A DNA stretch of 64,000 bases from Xanthobacteraceae bacterium. Lineage in GTDB: Bacteria > Pseudomonadota > Alphaproteobacteria > Rhizobiales > Xanthobacteraceae. The stretch covers positions 1 to 64,000 of the forward strand of contig JALHLQ010000001.1 of the NCBI GenBank assembly GCA_022844485.1, in the 5' to 3' direction. This document shows, one piece after another, positions 26,383 through 35,210 of this stretch (within the stretch, counting starts at the first letter, position 1; each line of letters starts with the position of its first letter). Position numbers and translations under genes: made by a program. The notes beneath the pieces are model-generated. The model had not been told where the DNA came from, made no database searches, and worked only from the letters and a program-made list of their open reading frames with translations.

Positions 26383-28154
26383 GCACGGGCGAACCTGTGG
26401 TCGCGGCCGGCGCCGCGCCTGCGATCGATCCAGTCACGCTGGCCGTCTTGAAGGGCCGGCTCGAGCAGATCGCCGACGAGATGGACGCGACGCTCTATCG
26501 CTCGGCGTTCAACCCGATCATCGCCGAGGCGCGAGACGCCTGTCACGGGCTCTACGACGCGACCACCGGCGATACGCTGGTGCAGGGAACGAAGGGCCTG
26601 CCGATCTTCGTGGGCGCGATGGCCTTCGCCGTGAAAGCCGTGATCGACAAGGTGGCGAGCGACGGCGCGCTCGATGCGGGCGACACGTTCCTCTTCAACG
26701 ACCCTTATGACGGCGGCACGCACTTGAACGACTTCCGCCTGGTGCGCCCGGTTTTCCGCGCGGGAAAGCTTTTCTGCTGGCTCGCCTCGGTCGGCCATTG
26801 GCTCGACATCGGCGGTAACGTGCCCGGCGGCTACAATCCGAAGGCGACCGAAAGCCATCAGGAGGGCGTGCGCTTTCCGCCCGTCAAGCTCATCGCGGCC
26901 GGCCGGATGAACACCGATCTCCTCGCCATTCTCGCGGCGAACTCGCGCGTGCCGCACTCCAACTGGGGCGACCTCAACGGCCAGTTGAACGCGCTTGATC
27001 TCGGCGAGCGGCGGTTCAACGCTCTGCTCGACGAGTATGGCGACGAGACCGTCGCGGCCGCGTTCCGCGCCTTCTCCGACCGGGCCGAGGCGCTCATGCG
27101 CGAGGCGATCCGCTCGCTTCCGGACGGCGTCTATGCGTTCGAGGATTACCTCGACAATGACGGCATCACCGATGCGCCCTTGACCATCTCGCTCGAGGTC
27201 GCCGTGCGCGGCGACGAGATGGTGCTCGACTTCTCGCGCTCCTCGCCTCCCTGCGCAGGGCCGGTCAACATCGCGCGCTCCACCGCGGTCGCCTGCTGCT
27301 ATGTGGCTCTGAAGCACGTCTTCACGCAGGTTCCGGCCAATGCCGGATGTTTGCGCCCGATCGCCTTCAAGATTCCCGAAACGACGTTCCTGGGCGCAAA
27401 GGCGCCGCGGCCGGTCGCGGGCTACACGGAGACGATCCTGCGCATGATCGGCGTCGTGTTGGGCGCGCTCGCAAAAGCCGATCCCGCGCGCGCGACCGCG
27501 GCGCCGTTCGGAACGATCAATGCGCTCTCCCTCGCGGGCCATCGCGGCGACGGCCAGCGGTGGGTCATGTTCTCGTTTTTCGGCGGGGGGCTCGGCGGCA
27601 ATCCGGAAACGGACGGGCTCAACCACGCGAACAATCCCATTTCCACCGCGACCATACCGCCTGCGGAAATTCTCGAAGCGTCCTATCCGGTGATGTTTAC
27701 GCAGTGGGCCTTGCGCCCTGACAGCGCGGGGGCGGGGCTGCATCGCGGGGGTCTTGGCGCGATCTACGAAATCGAAGTGCTCGCCGAGAGCGGCGCCGAG
27801 GTCTCGCTGCTCGGAGAGCGTGGAAAATTTCCGCCCTTCGGCGTCAGGGGCGGCCTGCCTGCCGCGCTGAACCGGTTCGCCTGGCTATCGGGCGGCGAGT
27901 GGCGCTCGCCGCCCCTTGTCTCGAAGGTGACGGATGTGCGCATCGCCTGCGGCGACAGAGTGAGACTGGAGACGCCGGGAGGCGGGGGCTACGGCGATCC
28001 GCACGAACGCGATCCTCTCCGCCTCAGGCGCGACATCCGGCTCGGCTATGTGAGCGCGCAGGCCGCGCGCGAGCAGTACGGCCTGGCCGCCTTTGAGACG
28101 GGCGCAGACGACGGACGCGAAGGCGACGCTTCGGACCGAGGAGCTGCGGCATGA
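26379..28154 (+). CDS. hydantoinase B/oxoprolinase family subunit (HyuB-like)
   Basis: A 591-residue HyuB-type subunit. HyuA/HyuB pairs are ATP-dependent hydrolases of cyclic amides (N-methylhydantoin, 5-oxoproline) or, in relatives, carboxylases. DPVTLAVLKGRLEQIADEMD is the family start. FNDPYDGGTHLNDFRLVRPVF contains the conserved NDPYxGGTHLND motif that binds metal, and RGGLGAIYEIEV and GGGGYGDPHERDP mark the C-terminus. A GTG start overlaps the lyase stop, and its end overlaps hyuA by 4 nt. It is shorter than the second copy at 32910-35204 because it lacks the cysteine-rich tail. Confidence 0.88.
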   Translation: MSTGEPVVAAGAAPAIDPVTLAVLKGRLEQIADEMDATLYRSAFNPIIAEARDACHGLYDATTGDTLVQGTKGLPIFVGAMAFAVKAVIDKVASDGALDAGDTFLFNDPYDGGTHLNDFRLVRPVFRAGKLFCWLASVGHWLDIGGNVPGGYNPKATESHQEGVRFPPVKLIAAGRMNTDLLAILAANSRVPHSNWGDLNGQLNALDLGERRFNALLDEYGDETVAAAFRAFSDRAEALMREAIRSLPDGVYAFEDYLDNDGITDAPLTISLEVAVRGDEMVLDFSRSSPPCAGPVNIARSTAVACCYVALKHVFTQVPANAGCLRPIAFKIPETTFLGAKAPRPVAGYTETILRMIGVVLGALAKADPARATAAPFGTINALSLAGHRGDGQRWVMFSFFGGGLGGNPETDGLNHANNPISTATIPPAEILEASYPVMFTQWALRPDSAGAGLHRGGLGAIYEIEVLAESGAEVSLLGERGKFPPFGVRGGLPAALNRFAWLSGGEWRSPPLVSKVTDVRIACGDRVRLETPGGGGYGDPHERDPLRLRRDIRLGYVSAQAAREQYGLAAFETGADDGREGDASDRGAAA

Positions 28155-30211
28155 ATGCGCTCGCGCGCAGCGTGGTCGGCGTGGATGTGGGCGGAACGTT
28201 CACGGACTTCTTCTTCTTCGACGAGGCCGCGAAGCGTTTCCGGACGGCGAAGGTCTCGTCCAACCGGGGCGACGAAGCATCCGGGTTCATCGATGGGCTC
28301 TCCTCGCTCGGACATGTCGCGGATCTTGCCTCCGTCGTGCATGGCACAACAGTCGGGACCAATGCGCTGCTCGAGCGCAAGGGCGCACGCGTCGGCCTGA
28401 TCACCACCCGCGGCTTCCGCGACGTGCTCGAAATGCGCCGGCGCGACCGGCGGCACACCTGGGGTCTGTGGGGCGACTTCGCGCCCGTCGTCGATCGCGA
28501 CCTCCGGCTCGAAGTGGACGAGCGCACGCTGGCCGACGGAACCATGCGGATGGCGGTGAAGCCGGAGCAGGTTCAGGCGGCGGCGCGCGAGCTTCTGGCG
28601 AAAGGGGCTGAGGCGCTCGCCATCGTTTTCATCAACGCCTACGCCAATCCGCAGAATGAGTCGCAGGCGCTGGCCGCCGCGGCGCGCGTTTGGCCGAACG
28701 AGAACATCGCCTGCTCGTCGCAGATTCTTCCCGAAATCCGCGAGTTCGAGCGCACCTCGACCACGGCGCTGAATGCGTATTTGCAGCCGGTCGTCAGCAC
28801 GTATCTGGCCAATCTCGACGCCGCGCTTGCGGCAAGATCCTTCGACGGCGCCTTCCACATCGTGCAATCGAATGGCGGAGTCATGTCGACCCGGACTGCA
28901 CGGCGCATCCCCGTTCGCACCGCTTTGTCGGGTCCGGCGGCGGGGGTGATCGCCGCCGCCGCGATCGCGAAAGCCGCAGGCTTTCCCAACGCCCTCACCG
29001 CCGACCTCGGCGGCACGTCCTTCGACGTGTCGCTCGTGGTCGAAGGCCAAACGACGCTCACGGCGCAGACCACGATCGATTTCGGACTCGTGATTCGCAA
29101 TCCGATGATCGAGATCACCACCATCGGCGCGGGCGGCGGCTCGATCGCCCATGTCGATGCCGGCGGGCTCTTGCAGGTCGGGCCGGAGAGCGCGGGCTCG
29201 CGGCCCGGCCCCGTCTGTTATGGTCTGGGCAATTCCCGGCCGACGCTGACCGACGCCAATGTCGTGCTTGGCCGCATCAATGCGCGCCGCCCGATCGGCG
29301 GCCAGCTTGCGCAATTGGACGTCGAAGCGGCAAGCGCCGCCATCGACGCGCATGTGGGCGCGCCGCTCGGCTTGAGCACGATGGCGGCCGCCGAAGCCAT
29401 CGTCCGCGTCGCGAACGCCAAGATGGCGGGCGCGATCCGTCTCGTCTCGATCGAGCGCGGGCACGACCCGGGAAAATTCGCGGTGGTGGCTTTCGGCGGC
29501 GGCGGCGCGCTGCACGCCGGCGCGCTGATCAAGGATGTCGGCTTGAAGGCGGCGCTCGTCCCGCGCTTTCCGGGCGTCACCTCCGCGCTCGGCTGCGTGA
29601 TCGCCGATGTCCGCCACGATCAGGTGCGGACCTTGAACGTGACGCTCGACGAGCTCGATGCCGCAAAGCTCGATGCGCGCATGGTGGAGGAGGGGAAGGC
29701 GGCGCATGCCGTCGTCGCGGAGGCCGGATTGTCGGTCGAACGCATCGATGTCGTGTTCGAGCTCGACATGCACTATATCGGGCAGACGCACACCGTGGCG
29801 GTCCCGCTGCCGGTGAGCATGAACGACGCCAAGACCGGCGTGAGCGCCGATATCGTGAGGGCTTCCTTCGAGCGCGCCTATCAGACCTCGTTCAGCCGGC
29901 TGTTGCCCGGCCTCGGCGTGAGGATCGTCAATTTGCGCACTGCCGCCATTGGCCGCCGCCCCACTTTTGATCTCTCAGCGCTTGCGCCGGGTGCGGATGC
30001 GTCGCTCGAGAAGGCGCGCGTCGGAACGCGAGCAGTCTGGTTCGACGACGGTTGGCGGGACACGGCGGTCTACTCGCGCCTCGATTTGCCGGCGGGCGCA
30101 AGCATTCTCGGCCCGGCCATTCTCGAGCAGCCCGACGCAACGACCGTGGTGGAGCCTCGCATGACGGCGCGCGTGGACCCGCTTGGAAACGTGGTGATGG
30201 AGCGCCCATGA
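28151..30211 (+). CDS. hydantoinase A/oxoprolinase family subunit (HyuA-like)
   Basis: A 686-residue actin-like ATPase subunit that phosphorylates or activates the cyclic amide. The N-terminal phosphate-binding loop is GVDVGGTFTDFFFF (about residues 10-23), and the second phosphate motif is LTADLGGTSFDVSLV near residue 285. VHGTTVGTNALLERKGARVG and VAFGGGGALHAGALIKDVGL are further signatures. It pairs with the HyuB before it and overlaps both neighbours by 4 nt. The substrate is inferred only from the operon, where a hydratase and a lyase follow. Confidence 0.9.
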   Translation: MNALARSVVGVDVGGTFTDFFFFDEAAKRFRTAKVSSNRGDEASGFIDGLSSLGHVADLASVVHGTTVGTNALLERKGARVGLITTRGFRDVLEMRRRDRRHTWGLWGDFAPVVDRDLRLEVDERTLADGTMRMAVKPEQVQAAARELLAKGAEALAIVFINAYANPQNESQALAAAARVWPNENIACSSQILPEIREFERTSTTALNAYLQPVVSTYLANLDAALAARSFDGAFHIVQSNGGVMSTRTARRIPVRTALSGPAAGVIAAAAIAKAAGFPNALTADLGGTSFDVSLVVEGQTTLTAQTTIDFGLVIRNPMIEITTIGAGGGSIAHVDAGGLLQVGPESAGSRPGPVCYGLGNSRPTLTDANVVLGRINARRPIGGQLAQLDVEAASAAIDAHVGAPLGLSTMAAAEAIVRVANAKMAGAIRLVSIERGHDPGKFAVVAFGGGGALHAGALIKDVGLKAALVPRFPGVTSALGCVIADVRHDQVRTLNVTLDELDAAKLDARMVEEGKAAHAVVAEAGLSVERIDVVFELDMHYIGQTHTVAVPLPVSMNDAKTGVSADIVRASFERAYQTSFSRLLPGLGVRIVNLRTAAIGRRPTFDLSALAPGADASLEKARVGTRAVWFDDGWRDTAVYSRLDLPAGASILGPAILEQPDATTVVEPRMTARVDPLGNVVMERP

Positions 30212-30819
30212 CGGAGCCAGTTCCAATCAGGCAGACCGCGCTGCTGCTTGTCGATCTGCAAAACGACTTCCTGCATCCGGATGGCGCCTATGCGCGGGCC
30301 GGTTTGGCCGAGCCCGCGATCGCCGCGCTCCCGGGGCGGCTGAAGCCGCTTGCGGACCGTATCCGCGCCAAAGGCGGGTGGATCGTCTCCACGCTCTTCA
30401 CGCTCGTGCCGGGGCGGGGCGGGGAGCCGCTCATTTCGGCGCATCTCAAGGCGTTGCGCCCCTTTCTGTCGAAGGGAGATTTTGCGCCGGGGTCCTGGGG
30501 CCAGCAACTGGTCGACACGCTGCAACCGGCCGACCTCAGCGTCGAGAAGATCGCCTATTCCGCCTTCTACATGACGCGCCTCGAGTGGCTCTTGCGCAAG
30601 TGCCGCATCGAGAAGCTGATGATCGGGGGCATCGTGACCAATGGCGGTGTTGCGTCGACGGCGCGCGACGCCCATGTGCGGGATCTGGACGTGACCGTGC
30701 TCGAAGACGGATGCGCGGCCTTCTCCATGGAGACCCACCGCATCGCCATCGAGGCGGTGCGTCCCGTTTGCGCGGTGTCGAGCGTCGCGGAGGCGCTAAA
30801 GACGATCGAAGCGGCATGA
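30208..30819 (+). CDS. isochorismatase-fold hydrolase with Gly in place of catalytic Cys
   Basis: A 203-residue isochorismatase-family protein. Most members are Asp-Lys-Cys amidases such as N-carbamoylsarcosine amidase, nicotinamidase and maleamate amidase. The Asp (LLLVDLQNDF) and the Lys (VEKIAYSAFYMT) are present. The Cys segment, normally TNVCVESTARDA, here reads TNGGVASTARDA, so residue 147 is Gly. True isochorismatases also lack the Cys. The protein may therefore be a Cys-independent hydrolase or a non-catalytic subunit. ATG at 30208 overlaps hyuA (ATGA); the stop overlaps the leuC-like start. Codon usage matches its neighbours, so decay seems unlikely. Confidence 0.85.
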   Translation: MTEPVPIRQTALLLVDLQNDFLHPDGAYARAGLAEPAIAALPGRLKPLADRIRAKGGWIVSTLFTLVPGRGGEPLISAHLKALRPFLSKGDFAPGSWGQQLVDTLQPADLSVEKIAYSAFYMTRLEWLLRKCRIEKLMIGGIVTNGGVASTARDAHVRDLDVTVLEDGCAAFSMETHRIAIEAVRPVCAVSSVAEALKTIEAA

Positions 30820-32225
30820 GCACGCCACGCACCTTGTTCGATAAGGTCTGGGACGCGCACGCCGTCGTGGCGCGCGATGATGGGCAGACCTTGCTCTGGA
30901 TCGACCGGCATTTCGTCCACGAGGGCTCGTTCCATGCCTTCGGGAAACTGAGCGAGCGACAAGCGCGGGTCGCGCGGCCGGACCTCACCTTCGGCATCGC
31001 GGATCATTACGTGCCGACGCGAGGGCGCGCCGCCGGCATTGCCGACCCCAAGATTCGCCACATGGTGGCGCAGCTCGAGGAGAATGCCGAGACGCATGGC
31101 GTCCGGCTCTTCGGATTGAACGACCCGCGCCAAGGCATCGTGCATGTTGTCGGGCCCGAACAGGGTCTGACCTTACCCGGACTGACGATCGTTTGCGGCG
31201 ACAGCCACACCTCCACGCACGGCGCTTTCGGCGCTCTGGCGTTCGGCATCGGCGCCTCGGACGTGGCGCATGTGCTGATGACGCAGAGCCTGTGGCAGCG
31301 AAAGCCGAAACGCATGCGCATGCGGGTGGAGGGCGTACTCGGCCATGGCACCGGCCCCAAGGACGTTGCATTGGCGATCATCGCGCGCATCGGCGCCGAC
31401 GGCGCCGCCGGCCACGCCGTCGAATATGCCGGATCGGCGATCCGCGCGCTGTCCATGGAGGGGCGGCTCACGCTGTGCAATCTCGCCATCGAAAGCGGCG
31501 CGCGCTGCGGCATGGTCGCGCCGGACGAGACCACGCTCGCCTATCTTCGCGGCCGTCCTTTTGCGCCGGCGGATGCCGCTTTCGAGCGCGCCGCCGAAGC
31601 ATGGCTCGGCTTGCGCACGGACGAGAATGCTGAGTTCGACCGCGAGGTCGCGATGGCTGCAAGCGAAATTGCGCCCACGGTCACCTGGGGCACGAGCCCC
31701 GAAGACGCCCTGCCGATCACGATGAGCGTGCCGGACCCGGAGCAAGCCGCCGACTCCGGGCGCGCGGCGCACATTCGCGATGCGCTCGCCTATATGGGCT
31801 TGCATCCGAGACAGAAGCTCACGGACATCCGCATCGACCGGGTCTTCATCGGCTCTTGCACCAACAGCCGGATCGAGGATCTTCGCGCGGCCGCCGCCGT
31901 GCTCGCCGGCCGCAAAGCGAAAGTGCCGGGCCTCGTGTCTCCCGGTTCGTCTTCGGTCAAGCGGCAGGCGGAGGAAGAGGGGCTGGACCGGATTTTCAAG
32001 GAGGCCGGGCTCGAATGGGTCGATTCCGGCTGCTCGATGTGCGTGGCCATCAACGGCGACGCGGTGCCTGCCGGCGAGCGCTGCGCCTCGACCACGAACC
32101 GCAACTTCAAGGGGCGGCAGGGGCCTGGCGCCCGCACGCATCTGATGTCGCCTGCGATGGTCGCCGCCGCGGCGCTCGCAGGTCACCTCACGGATGTGCG
32201 TCCCCTGACGGAGGGGCGAACATGA
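30816..32225 (+). CDS. aconitase-family dehydratase large subunit (LeuC/DmdA-like)
   Basis: A 469-residue LeuC-type subunit that holds the [4Fe-4S] cluster and (de)hydrates a hydroxy dicarboxylate. Cluster cysteines are seen in FIGSCTNSRI (about residue 348) and DSGCSMC (about 405-411). VCGDSHTSTHGAFGALAFGIG is the family's substrate-binding signature. The length fits IPM dehydratase, dimethylmaleate hydratase (DmdA) and maleate hydratase alike. As it sits in a catabolic operon with a lyase and not with leuA or leuB, a maleate- or dimethylmaleate-type hydratase is more likely than leucine synthesis. It overlaps both neighbours by 4 nt. Confidence 0.85.
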   Translation: MSTPRTLFDKVWDAHAVVARDDGQTLLWIDRHFVHEGSFHAFGKLSERQARVARPDLTFGIADHYVPTRGRAAGIADPKIRHMVAQLEENAETHGVRLFGLNDPRQGIVHVVGPEQGLTLPGLTIVCGDSHTSTHGAFGALAFGIGASDVAHVLMTQSLWQRKPKRMRMRVEGVLGHGTGPKDVALAIIARIGADGAAGHAVEYAGSAIRALSMEGRLTLCNLAIESGARCGMVAPDETTLAYLRGRPFAPADAAFERAAEAWLGLRTDENAEFDREVAMAASEIAPTVTWGTSPEDALPITMSVPDPEQAADSGRAAHIRDALAYMGLHPRQKLTDIRIDRVFIGSCTNSRIEDLRAAAAVLAGRKAKVPGLVSPGSSSVKRQAEEEGLDRIFKEAGLEWVDSGCSMCVAINGDAVPAGERCASTTNRNFKGRQGPGARTHLMSPAMVAAAALAGHLTDVRPLTEGRT

Positions 32226-32833
32226 TTGCGTTCCGCGCCCTGACCGCCGTCGCCTGTCCCCTGCCGCTCTCGAATGTCGATACCGATCAGCTTCTGCCCG
32301 CGCGTTTTCTCAAGCGCTCGCGCGCGGAAGGCTACGCCGATGCGCTGCTGCACGACCTGCGGTTTGACGCCGAGGGGCGGCCCCGGGCGGAGTTTCCGCT
32401 CAACCGGCCGGAGCGGTCGGAGGCGAAAATTCTGGTCGCGCGCCGGAACTTCGGCGGGGGATCCTCGCGCGAAGCCGCGGTCTATGCGCTCGCCGATCAC
32501 GGGATTCGCTGCGTCGTGGCGCCGAGCCTCGGCGACATCTTTGCGTCGAACTGCGTCAACAACGGACTGCTTCCCGCGCGCGTGTCGGAAGCCGACGGCG
32601 AAGCGATCCTGCAGGCGCTGGAGGCGGGCTTGCTCCCGCTCACGGTCGACCTCGAAGCCAAGACGGTCGCCTTCGGCAAGCGCATCGCTTCCTTTGAGAT
32701 CGATCCCGTCTGGCGGCTGAAGCTGCTGAACGGCTGGGAGGACGTCGATCTGACGGCGAGCTATCGCGCGGAGATCCAGGCCTTTGTGGAAGCGGACGAA
32801 AGACGCAGGCCTTGGGCCTATCTGCGACCCTGA
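32222..32833 (+). CDS. aconitase-family dehydratase small subunit (LeuD/DmdB-like)
   Basis: A 203-residue swivel-domain subunit that completes the hydratase. NVDTDQLLPARFLKR near residue 18 and NFGGGSSREAAVYAL near residue 77 are the LeuD signatures. SLGDIFASNCVNNGLLP follows. The loop that sets substrate choice reads in the LeuD manner, but this does not separate isopropylmalate from other alkylmalates. It is the last gene of the operon, with an ATGA overlap to the large subunit. It is convergent with the second hyuB gene. Confidence 0.87.
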   Translation: MIAFRALTAVACPLPLSNVDTDQLLPARFLKRSRAEGYADALLHDLRFDAEGRPRAEFPLNRPERSEAKILVARRNFGGGSSREAAVYALADHGIRCVVAPSLGDIFASNCVNNGLLPARVSEADGEAILQALEAGLLPLTVDLEAKTVAFGKRIASFEIDPVWRLKLLNGWEDVDLTASYRAEIQAFVEADERRRPWAYLRP

Positions 32834-32859
32834 CGCGCCGAATGATCGCAAGGCCCTCT

Positions 32860-32878
32860 CTTGATCGCGCAAATCAAG
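32860..32878. terminator. inverted repeat between convergent operons
   Basis: CTTGAT-CGCGCAA-ATCAAG is a perfect 6-7-6 repeat in the 76 bp between the leuD-like stop and the stop of the opposing hyuB gene. It could act as a weak two-way terminator; no T-tract is attached. Its 7-bp spacing rules out an FNR site. Confidence 0.3.
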
Positions 32879-32909
32879 ACACCAGGAAAGCGGGCCCATC
32901 GAACCGAAC

Positions 32910-35204
32910 TCATCCCGTTCCAACGGCGATCGCGATGTCGCGAAGCGCGGGTTCGCCTCTGTGCGCGACTTCGTTTTCGATCAAGGCGCCGCAGCCCGGA
33001 CAGAAGAATTGCCGGAAGACCGGCTCCGCATCGACGTAGCGGCGCGGGTCGCCGGCCAGCGGCACTGCCTCGCTGATCTCGTGCTCTTCAGTCAGGCAAT
33101 GCTCTTTGTAATTCTCCGCCGCCGGTCCCAAGGAGGTCTGGCAGTGCGCGCAACAGAAGACGGCCTTCCCGCCGTCGCGGCGAAGCTCGATGGTGTCGGT
33201 GACTTGGAAAAGCGTTTCCCCTTTGACCGGCGGCGGCTTCGCCCGCTTGTGCGCGGCCAGGCGGTCGCGGCAAAGCTTGTGCCGCAGCGCCTTCGTCGCC
33301 TCGTCGTCCACCCGGCCTGCGCCGTCGACCGCGACGCCATAGATGGCGCGCGCGATGTCGGCGCTGACGGCGCCGCGGTCAAGGTCGAGCTGAACGAGCG
33401 CCGGATCGCGCTCGACGGGATTTCCGAAACCGCCTGCGGCCGACCAGGTCACGGCGTAGACATCGTCCGGGTTCTGCTCGAAATTCTGCTGCCGCAGCCC
33501 GAGCGTCACGTCTTCGCCCGCGAGCTCGGAAATATCCCCGACCATGCGTTTCGCTTTGTGGCGCTTAAGCACGTCGGAGTTCTTCTTGAACCGATACACG
33601 TTCACCGCGCCGGGATAGCCGCCCATCATTCCCGTCGAGGTCGGCACCGCATTGCCCGATGACAGCGTGTCCTGCACGATCACGTCGGTATTGTGCGGAA
33701 TGAAGCAGCTCTCGGCCGAAAGCCCGCCGCGATATTTTCCGGCGCCGCCCGAGTTGATCATTTCCTTGCGATAGAGAAACAGCATCGGGAACCGCTGCTC
33801 GGTGTGCTCGATATTGGGCAGCTTGCAGATCGGCGTGCGCGATTGTCCGCCGGTTGAGATCCCGTCATGGTCGCTGAACGCGCCGATCGCGCCTCCGATC
33901 GGGTCGATCAGGATGTAGCCATAGGCCTCGCCCCACTGATCCACGCCGCGGAAGATCGTCGACGGCCACTGGCTCGTCCCGCCGATGCACATGATGTCGC
34001 GCCGCATATCCGGATCGGCATAGATCATTTTCGAGATCACGTTGTAGGTCGGGTACAGCGAGATCTCCATGGCCTGCACGGTCGCGGTGGAGACGGAGGC
34101 GGGGAAGTTCGCGCAGTTCAGCGTTCCCGGCGTCGCGTTGAATTCGACGTGACGCAGCGCCCCGCCGACGGAAAAATATTGATCCCAGCAGAGCAGTTGA
34201 TTGATGGCGACCATGATCGAGCCGCGCCAGCCCGAATAGGTGCCGTTGATGCCGCCCACTTGCGGCGAGGTTCCCTCGTTCTCGAAGATCAGGCGCTCTC
34301 CGCGTTTGTGCAGCGTCAGGAACACGGGATAGACCTGCCGGTCGCCGGGCGCGGCGCATTCGATGTAACTGCGGTCGCGCCATGTCCCGTCCGGCAGCCG
34401 CCGCAGCTTATCCAGGAACGCTTTCTCGCCGTTGTCGATGATCCGCTTCATCACGCCTTTGACGGTCGGCGCGCCGTAACGGCGGATCAACTGCAGGATG
34501 CGGTCGCGCGCCGTGACATTGCCGGCGAGCTGCGCGCGAAAGTCGAGCGCGACCATGTCCGGCTTGCGCGAGGAGCGCAAATACATCTCTTCAATGTCGC
34601 GCCGGATTTCGTTGTTCTCGATGATCTTGACCGGCGGGATCAGAATGCCCTCGTCGAAAGCGTTGCGCGCCGCGGGGCAAAAACTGCCCGGCGTGATCCC
34701 GCCGATGTCGTACATATGCAGGCAGTTCGTGACCCAGCAGAAGAGCTCGCCCTCCCAGAACACCGGGCAGATGAGCATCACGTCCATCTGGTGCGCCGCC
34801 CCGACCCAAGGGTCGTTGGCCAGGAACATGTCGCCCTCTCGGATCCCCGGATTGTCGCTCCGGTTCTCGAGAATCCATTTCACCTGCGTGTCGGCGACGC
34901 CCGACATGTATTGCATGTAAGGTCCGAAATAGACGAATTCGGCGTCCTCGGTGAGGATCGACGGATTGAGGTCGAGCGCGTAGATCGCAACCGGGGAACC
35001 CGAGATGCGCTGGATGGTTGCGCCGTGCTCCTCGTTGATATTCCAGAGATTGTGCCGGATGACCTCGAAGGTGACCGGGTCGAGATCGCACGCCGCCTCG
35101 CGGTGGAGCGTCAGCGTCTCGGAAATCGCAAGCTCTTTCGGCGGAACGTAAGGGAAGTTCACGCCGTCAAAGGCCGTCTCCGTCATTTCGCTGATTTTGG
35201 CCAT
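32910..35204 (-). CDS. HyuB-like subunit with cysteine-rich C-terminal tail
   Basis: A 764-residue hydantoinase-B-family subunit, some 170 residues longer than the copy at 26379-28154. The family core is clear: DPVTFEVIRHNLWNINEEHG, FLANDPWVGAAHQMDVMLIC (metal motif), and WSAAGGFGNPVERDP. After residue about 600 comes a tail with CCAHC at 684-688, HCLTEEH near 702, and CPGC at 735-738. This is a zinc-ribbon-like set that recalls the small metal-binding gamma subunit of acetone and acetophenone carboxylases. The protein may thus be a carboxylase-type subunit with its zinc part fused on. It lies 6 bp behind its hyuA partner. Confidence 0.85.
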   Translation of the reverse strand: MAKISEMTETAFDGVNFPYVPPKELAISETLTLHREAACDLDPVTFEVIRHNLWNINEEHGATIQRISGSPVAIYALDLNPSILTEDAEFVYFGPYMQYMSGVADTQVKWILENRSDNPGIREGDMFLANDPWVGAAHQMDVMLICPVFWEGELFCWVTNCLHMYDIGGITPGSFCPAARNAFDEGILIPPVKIIENNEIRRDIEEMYLRSSRKPDMVALDFRAQLAGNVTARDRILQLIRRYGAPTVKGVMKRIIDNGEKAFLDKLRRLPDGTWRDRSYIECAAPGDRQVYPVFLTLHKRGERLIFENEGTSPQVGGINGTYSGWRGSIMVAINQLLCWDQYFSVGGALRHVEFNATPGTLNCANFPASVSTATVQAMEISLYPTYNVISKMIYADPDMRRDIMCIGGTSQWPSTIFRGVDQWGEAYGYILIDPIGGAIGAFSDHDGISTGGQSRTPICKLPNIEHTEQRFPMLFLYRKEMINSGGAGKYRGGLSAESCFIPHNTDVIVQDTLSSGNAVPTSTGMMGGYPGAVNVYRFKKNSDVLKRHKAKRMVGDISELAGEDVTLGLRQQNFEQNPDDVYAVTWSAAGGFGNPVERDPALVQLDLDRGAVSADIARAIYGVAVDGAGRVDDEATKALRHKLCRDRLAAHKRAKPPPVKGETLFQVTDTIELRRDGGKAVFCCAHCQTSLGPAAENYKEHCLTEEHEISEAVPLAGDPRRYVDAEPVFRQFFCPGCGALIENEVAHRGEPALRDIAIAVGTG

Positions 35205-35210
35205 CGATGG

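Noticed and set aside
32860..32878. FNR/FixK site TTGAT...ATCAA after the leuD-like gene
   Set aside because: The spacer is 7 bp, where FNR needs 4, and the site lies between two convergent gene ends.
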